Assembly (NCBI RefSeq): GCF_024679245.1
Contig: NC_090187.1
Coordinates: 23,190,495 to 23,254,494 of the forward strand
Direction: 5' to 3'
Length of the DNA: 64,000 bases
From: Pseudorasbora parva
Taxonomy: Eukaryota > Chordata > Actinopteri > Cypriniformes > Gobionidae
The notes beneath the pieces are model-generated. The model searched no databases. It was not told the origin of the DNA and was given only the letters and a program-made list of their open reading frames with translations. Each line of letters begins with the position of its first letter. Position 1 is the stretch's first letter. A program made the translations under genes and the position numbers. Below, piece by piece: positions 62,011 through 64,000 of this stretch.

Positions 62011-62432
62011 TATTGAGAATCAGCAGATGCAAAACACCATTAAAGGGCGTAACATTTTAAAGTAGAAAAGTGATAAAAGTTACGTAAATGATAAAATCTC
62101 TGTGGTTTCTCGGTTTGATTGACTTGCACAACAATAAACAATACAAAACATAGGCATTTTGATTTTGGGTTAGTGATTCCTATAGCGATTCCTATGTAGA
62201 AAATTGCTTTCTGCCCTCCATCTGCATTTCATGTTTCAGCAGTGACCTCACGTGCAAACAAGCTATTCTTTAATAATGAGAATGATTTTAGAACTATATC
62301 TTTATCGTCATCATTCTTGGTGCAAACAGCCCTTTAGGCTAAAATCCTGCAGTGTGAACTAAAGGAAGAAGGAGACATGAACCAGCAAATGTTAAACAAC
62401 TTTCAATCACCTTATGGCTGACCGCCACATAT

Positions 62433-62540
62433 ACACCAATCAGGCATAACATTATGACCATTATGATGGGAAGTAAATAACATCTCTTAATCACAATTAT
62501 TGGGTGTGAAATATCAGGCAGCAAGCGAGTACATACATAT
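62433..62540 (+). mobile_element. End fragment of the Tc1 family at 31442-32730
   Basis: 'caccaatcaggcataacatt' and 'atgaccattatgat' match the terminal text of that family; 'tcaggcagcaagcgagt' matches its subterminal region. The rest of the element is absent. Confidence 0.6.
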
Positions 62541-62659
62541 TTCATGTGTATTTTAGGGATTTGTATGCATTTTTTTGTGTTTCACAATGCACTCATGCTA
62601 TAATTTACTTGTATATCTACTAAAATATAAAGTAATATTTGCAATGTTGTTTTAAATAA

Positions 62660-62900
62660 TATTTTATTTCATTATTCACTTTCATTGAAAAGGAGTAGGA
62701 TGAACATTCGTGCTGAACGGTTCGGTTTGGCGTGAGGATGAGTACAAAATGACAGAGTTTTCACTTTAGGTAAAAGCGAATCATTTCATATTCACTTTTC
62801 ATTGAAAAGGAGTAGGATGAACATTCTCGTTGAATGGTTCAGTTTGACATGAGGATGAGTACAAGATGACAGAGTTTTCTCTTTAGGACATCTGACTCAA
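62660..62900. repeat. Direct duplication with a 117-bp period
   Basis: 'cattgaaaaggagtaggatg' occurs at 62683 and 62800, followed by 'gaggatgagtaca' and 'gatgacagagtttt' in each copy. The units differ at several positions. Confidence 0.85.
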
Positions 62901-63191
62901 TTCTCTTGCTGAACTAAATCTATCATACCTTCAAGAAATTAGTTATTTCACTGAATCACTAAAATTGCCCTGTTCCACCCACGTGCACTTTGGGCCCTGG
63001 TATAATGCTGCCTTCACATGCTATCGGACTTATCATAAATAAGAGTTTCCTAGGTAATAATTGTATGTGAATACCCTCTGATGTTGTGTTTACCCAAACT
63101 CCTGAGATGGGCATACCATAAACATTAAACATGGTGGTGAGGAGAACTACTGATCAGCTAGATCATCTTGTCTTGTCATTAATCTAGTGCA

Positions 63192-63194
<3 letters not shown>
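62901..63194. other. Unassigned sequence
   Basis: No gene or repeat seen. Confidence 0.4.

Positions 63195-63261
<67 letters not shown>
63195..63261. repeat. (TA)n microsatellite
   Basis: Pure TA repeat. Confidence 0.97.
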
Positions 63262-63263
<2 letters not shown>

Positions 63264-63502
63264 TAATCATAATATGTTTCATACATAGTGAAAATTGCCT
63301 GCATTTGACTGAAATTACAGAATTGACAGAAAGCAGGATCTGGATAGCATTGTAAATGTTTATATGGTTGTCAGTGTACGTGATACTATAGGCCTACCTT
63401 TGGTTAAGATTTTCCAAATGTATAGGCAGGAATAAACATGTTGTCCTCCATGATTACTGTTCATTCTGACAACAAAGCACTTGAATGCAACAAGCTATCA
63501 CT

Positions 63503-63890
63503 AGCCTGACAAGCCACATCAAGATGTTTGGTCTGGAAACTCACCATTGGCAGAGCTCAATCCGAGGGGCGGGATAAACGGTTGTCTTTCAAACTCCCTC
63601 TCCACTCTTCAACCAATTCAGAGCACATCTTCCCCCTTCTTAAGAATGATTTCAGTGCCGTTCTTTGTTCTTTTCTCAAAGATAAAAGCTTAACTCCATG
63701 TCTTCCAGGGTCGCGTCCAAAGCCGATTCAAAAGACTGCCGTTCGCCAGCTTCTTTGTTTACAAGTTGCATGCAGAACCTCTCCAACTTTGCCGTCATTA
63801 TGTTAAGCTCGCCCACCGACTCTATGCACGATGTGATTGGACTGACCAGAGTTTGTTTTTTTCCAGCTCAGAAGTCTATTACTAGACTTG
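63503..63890 (+). mobile_element. Dispersed non-autonomous repeat, copy 2
   Basis: Reverse-complement match to 20510-21012. Starts 'ctagcctgacaagcc'. It ends near 'tgctagactacactggcagc', a terminus-like motif also found in altered form at 5635-5680. A 92-aa frame at 63528-63806 is fortuitous. Confidence 0.65.
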
Positions 63891-64000
63891 CTAGACTACA
63901 CTGGCAGCAAATTAGATTCCCTATCCAATCTTTTTTTCCCCCTCGTTTCAAGAAATATATATGTTCACACGAGATCACTGAAACCGACTCAAAACGATGT

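Overview
The window looks like a stretch of chromosome from a bony fish, most likely a cyprinid (zebrafish, carp or goldfish type). The reasons are the very high density of DNA transposons (Tc1, hAT, Harbinger, TTAA-target families), a DIRS-type retrotransposon, 5S-rRNA-derived SINEs, long (TA)n and (CA)n microsatellites, and short non-autonomous repeats with the termini usual in cyprinid genomes. There is no bacterial-style gene organisation. Nearly every long open frame belongs to a transposable element or a tandem array. The only host-gene candidate I can defend is one small exon (34816-34931) that encodes a signal peptide between a good splice acceptor and a donor. Family names rest on motifs, termini and target duplications read by eye, not on database searches.

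Layout. 1-2.8 kb: a Tc1-like pseudogene, microsatellites and hAT-type fragments. 3.0-5.6 kb: a GT-rich 40/35-bp tandem array; a related array lies inverted at 39.6-40.3 kb. 7.6-8.9 kb: a palindromic hAT-type repeat split by a TTAA-target element. 8.9-17.4 kb: one LINE (L2/CR1 type) split by a 5.2-kb DIRS retrotransposon on the minus strand and then by a TTAA-target element. 17.6-21 kb: a tRNA-type SINE, a broken TTAA-target element and a dispersed repeat. 22.0-23.5 kb: a small LTR element without pol. 26.0-28.9 kb: two minus-strand solo LTRs, each carrying a nested inverted-repeat DNA element. 29.3-30.4 kb: a second small LTR element. 31.4-32.7 kb: a Tc1 pseudogene. 32.9-34.8 kb: a hAT element with an 8-bp target duplication that contains a 1.15-kb TTAA-target element, ending about 50 bp before the candidate exon. 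35-39.4 kb: mostly unique sequence. 40.6-42.4 kb: Tc1-like and hAT-type elements. 45.6-47.7 kb: a three-level nest with a SINE3 at its centre. 49-51.3 kb: two inverted-repeat elements carrying solo LTRs. 53-55.5 kb: a deleted Tc1 copy beside a complete one with an intact 331-aa transposase. 55.6-57.4 kb: a Harbinger-type element carrying only a Myb-like gene, then a second SINE3. 57.4-64 kb: unique sequence, a LINE tail, a palindrome split by a TTAA-target element, and tandem duplications.

How it fits together. This is a TE graveyard with one probably young and possibly active element, the Tc1 at 53904-55533. Many insertions sit inside other repeats whose sequence resumes on the far side, so the order of events can be read. 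The LINE preceded the DIRS and TTAA insertions, the hAT at 32.9 kb preceded the TTAA element inside it, and the palindrome at 59.7 kb preceded its TTAA insertion.
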